In this document: positions 41,839 to 42,302 of the stretch, piece by piece
Layout of the letters: each line of letters starts with the position of its first letter
Numbering within the stretch: the stretch's first letter is position 1
Assembly (NCBI RefSeq): GCF_042657185.1
Contig: NZ_JBHSNN010000025.1
Length of the DNA: 42,302 nt
From: Ureibacillus thermophilus
GTDB taxonomy: Bacteria > Bacillota > Bacilli > Bacillales_A > Planococcaceae
Reading direction: 5' to 3' (one strand)
Notes under the pieces: model-generated
What the model was told of the DNA's origin: nothing
What the model saw: the letters and a program-made list of their open reading frames with translations, nothing else
Database searches by the model: none
Made by a program: the position numbers and the translations under genes

Positions 41839-42102
41839 TATGCTCCCTTAACTTCAAAACTTGAAGTGAAAATAAATAAACAAGACAATAAACCGATTTT
41901 AAAAAATGGACGACCCATTCCGCGCTTCAATTCTCATTATTTTCTTTTCAAACAGAAATATTCATTTTTAGACAGTGATTCAGCTGTTATGACAGAAGCG
42001 TTGAGAAGTGTTAGTAAAATAAGATTAACTAAGCGATTGGGAGAAATATCAGAAGAAGATTATAAAAAGGTTTTAGCAAAATTAAAATGGGTAACTCAAT
42101 GA
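41839..42102 (+). pseudogene. C-terminal remnant of a PemK/MazF-like toxin
   Basis: The frame opens after a TGA at 41836 with YAPLTSKLEVKIN, the typical second half of a MazF/PemK domain (APLTSKL), and continues to the terminal helix pair SDSAVMTEALRSVSKIRLTKRLG and ISEEDYKKVLAKLKW, which matches the end of the fold. The N-terminal strand with the GD-I-Y/W motif, the GxxRP motif (about 30-40 residues) and any start codon ahead of APLTS are absent. A GTG at 41866 has no ribosome-binding site and would miss more. I read it as a broken toxin gene, without a nearby antitoxin. Decay rather than sequencing error is an inference. Confidence 0.6.
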
Positions 42103-42124
42103 TCTTAGTTTCTAAAATATAAAG

Positions 42125-42152
42125 TTGACAAGTTTGAACAAGAAAATATAAT
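42125..42152 (+). promoter_or_regulatory. Near-consensus SigA promoter
   Basis: TTGACA (42125-42130), 16 bases, TATAAT (42147-42152): both boxes are perfect. What it transcribes is not obvious: the downstream stem-loops, or a gene right of the window. Confidence 0.65.
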
Positions 42153-42153
42153 T

Positions 42154-42232
42154 GCCCTACCTTTGTTGTAGGCTTTTCACACGTTGTTTTAACGTGGTTA
42201 TCGACGTCCTATCTTTGTAGTAGGCATACGAA
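42154..42232. repeat. Pair of related stem-loops
   Basis: GCCCTACCTTTGTTGTAGGC (42154-42173) and GTCCTATCTTTGTAGTAGGC (42206-42225) are near-copies, each forming a short stem. Between them ACACGTTGTTTTAACGTGG is another hairpin. Followed by a GGGCGT/ACGCCC hairpin near 42237-42267. They could be parts of a small RNA or a mobile-element end. Confidence 0.5.
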
Positions 42233-42236
42233 AAGA

Positions 42237-42302
42237 GGGCGTCTGAAAAGTCATTTTGAAACGCCCCCTTTGCGACGAGGATGGTGACATTTTGATGTGA
42301 CC
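42237..42302. mobile_element. Possible boundary of an insertion element, cut by the window end
   Basis: GGGCGTCTGAAAAGTCATTTTG followed by AACGCCCCC has the look of terminal sequences of IS1182-like elements as I remember them. It sits beside a broken gene. Without sequence to the right this cannot be confirmed; the same bases could be just a terminator. Confidence 0.3.

Noticed and set aside
42140..42235. CRISPR array from the two related 20-base palindromes
   Set aside because: Only two imperfect units of unequal flanks; no constant spacer length and no cas genes.

Overview
The window comes from a low-GC, spore-forming member of the Bacillales. Spore genes (cwlJ, gerQ, rsfA, a pbpG-type PBP), bacillithiol genes (yojF, bshB2), coproporphyrin-route haem synthesis (hemQ) and gene order shared with the Bacillus subtilis ywd-ywf-ywh segment all point there. 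T-box control of trp and the style of the dispersed repeats suggest Lysinibacillus/Ureibacillus-type Caryophanaceae, but that placement is an inference. Most of the sequence is ordinary chromosome; the accessory material lies at both edges and in the repeat-rich gaps.

Left edge (1-2770): the right end of an IS200/IS605-type element, seen as a GC-rich hairpin, cuts into a solute-binding-protein gene, leaving only its 3' part. A nicotinamidase-like gene follows, then a two-gene unit of an HTH protein and a TumE/DUF6516-like protein, which I read as a candidate toxin-antitoxin module. Positions 2870-5640 hold an SOS-type Y-family polymerase (uvrX/yqjW type) behind a perfect LexA box, its YolD-like partner, and an SDR-type threonine dehydrogenase.

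Tryptophan region (5647-15921): on the minus strand lies trpD-trpC-trpF-trpB-trpA followed by a second, intact trpB. A strong promoter and a T-box with a UGG specifier precede trpD, and no trpE or trpG is present. Further right are a queT gene with a preQ1-I riboswitch and a divergent three-gene ABC importer of the TrpXYZ class.

Middle (16100-22700): a NERD nuclease-like protein with zinc ribbon and HTH, then ilvA, a YjiH-type membrane protein, and an acetate-type symporter with its DUF485 partner. Two repeat families occur here: a MITE-like element (11857-12143, 17202-17477 and a deleted copy at 17478-17619), and a 21-bp periodic repeat (6871-6954 and 17097-17175).

Right half (23100-41815): bshB2-yojF, pdxK, ung, small ywd genes, ywdK, an M20 amidohydrolase, a chemoreceptor, cwlJ-gerQ, hemQ, lipL, rsfA, a DUF1450 gene, ywfO-like HD hydrolase, a polysaccharide deacetylase, ywhB, ywhD, pbpG and speB. 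This follows the B. subtilis order apart from pta and speE, which are missing from their usual places. cwlJ lacks a normal start codon. An undescribed structured RNA may lie at 38465-38575. The right edge (41839-42302) holds a truncated PemK/MazF-like remnant, a near-consensus promoter and paired stem-loops, possibly at the boundary of a mobile element.
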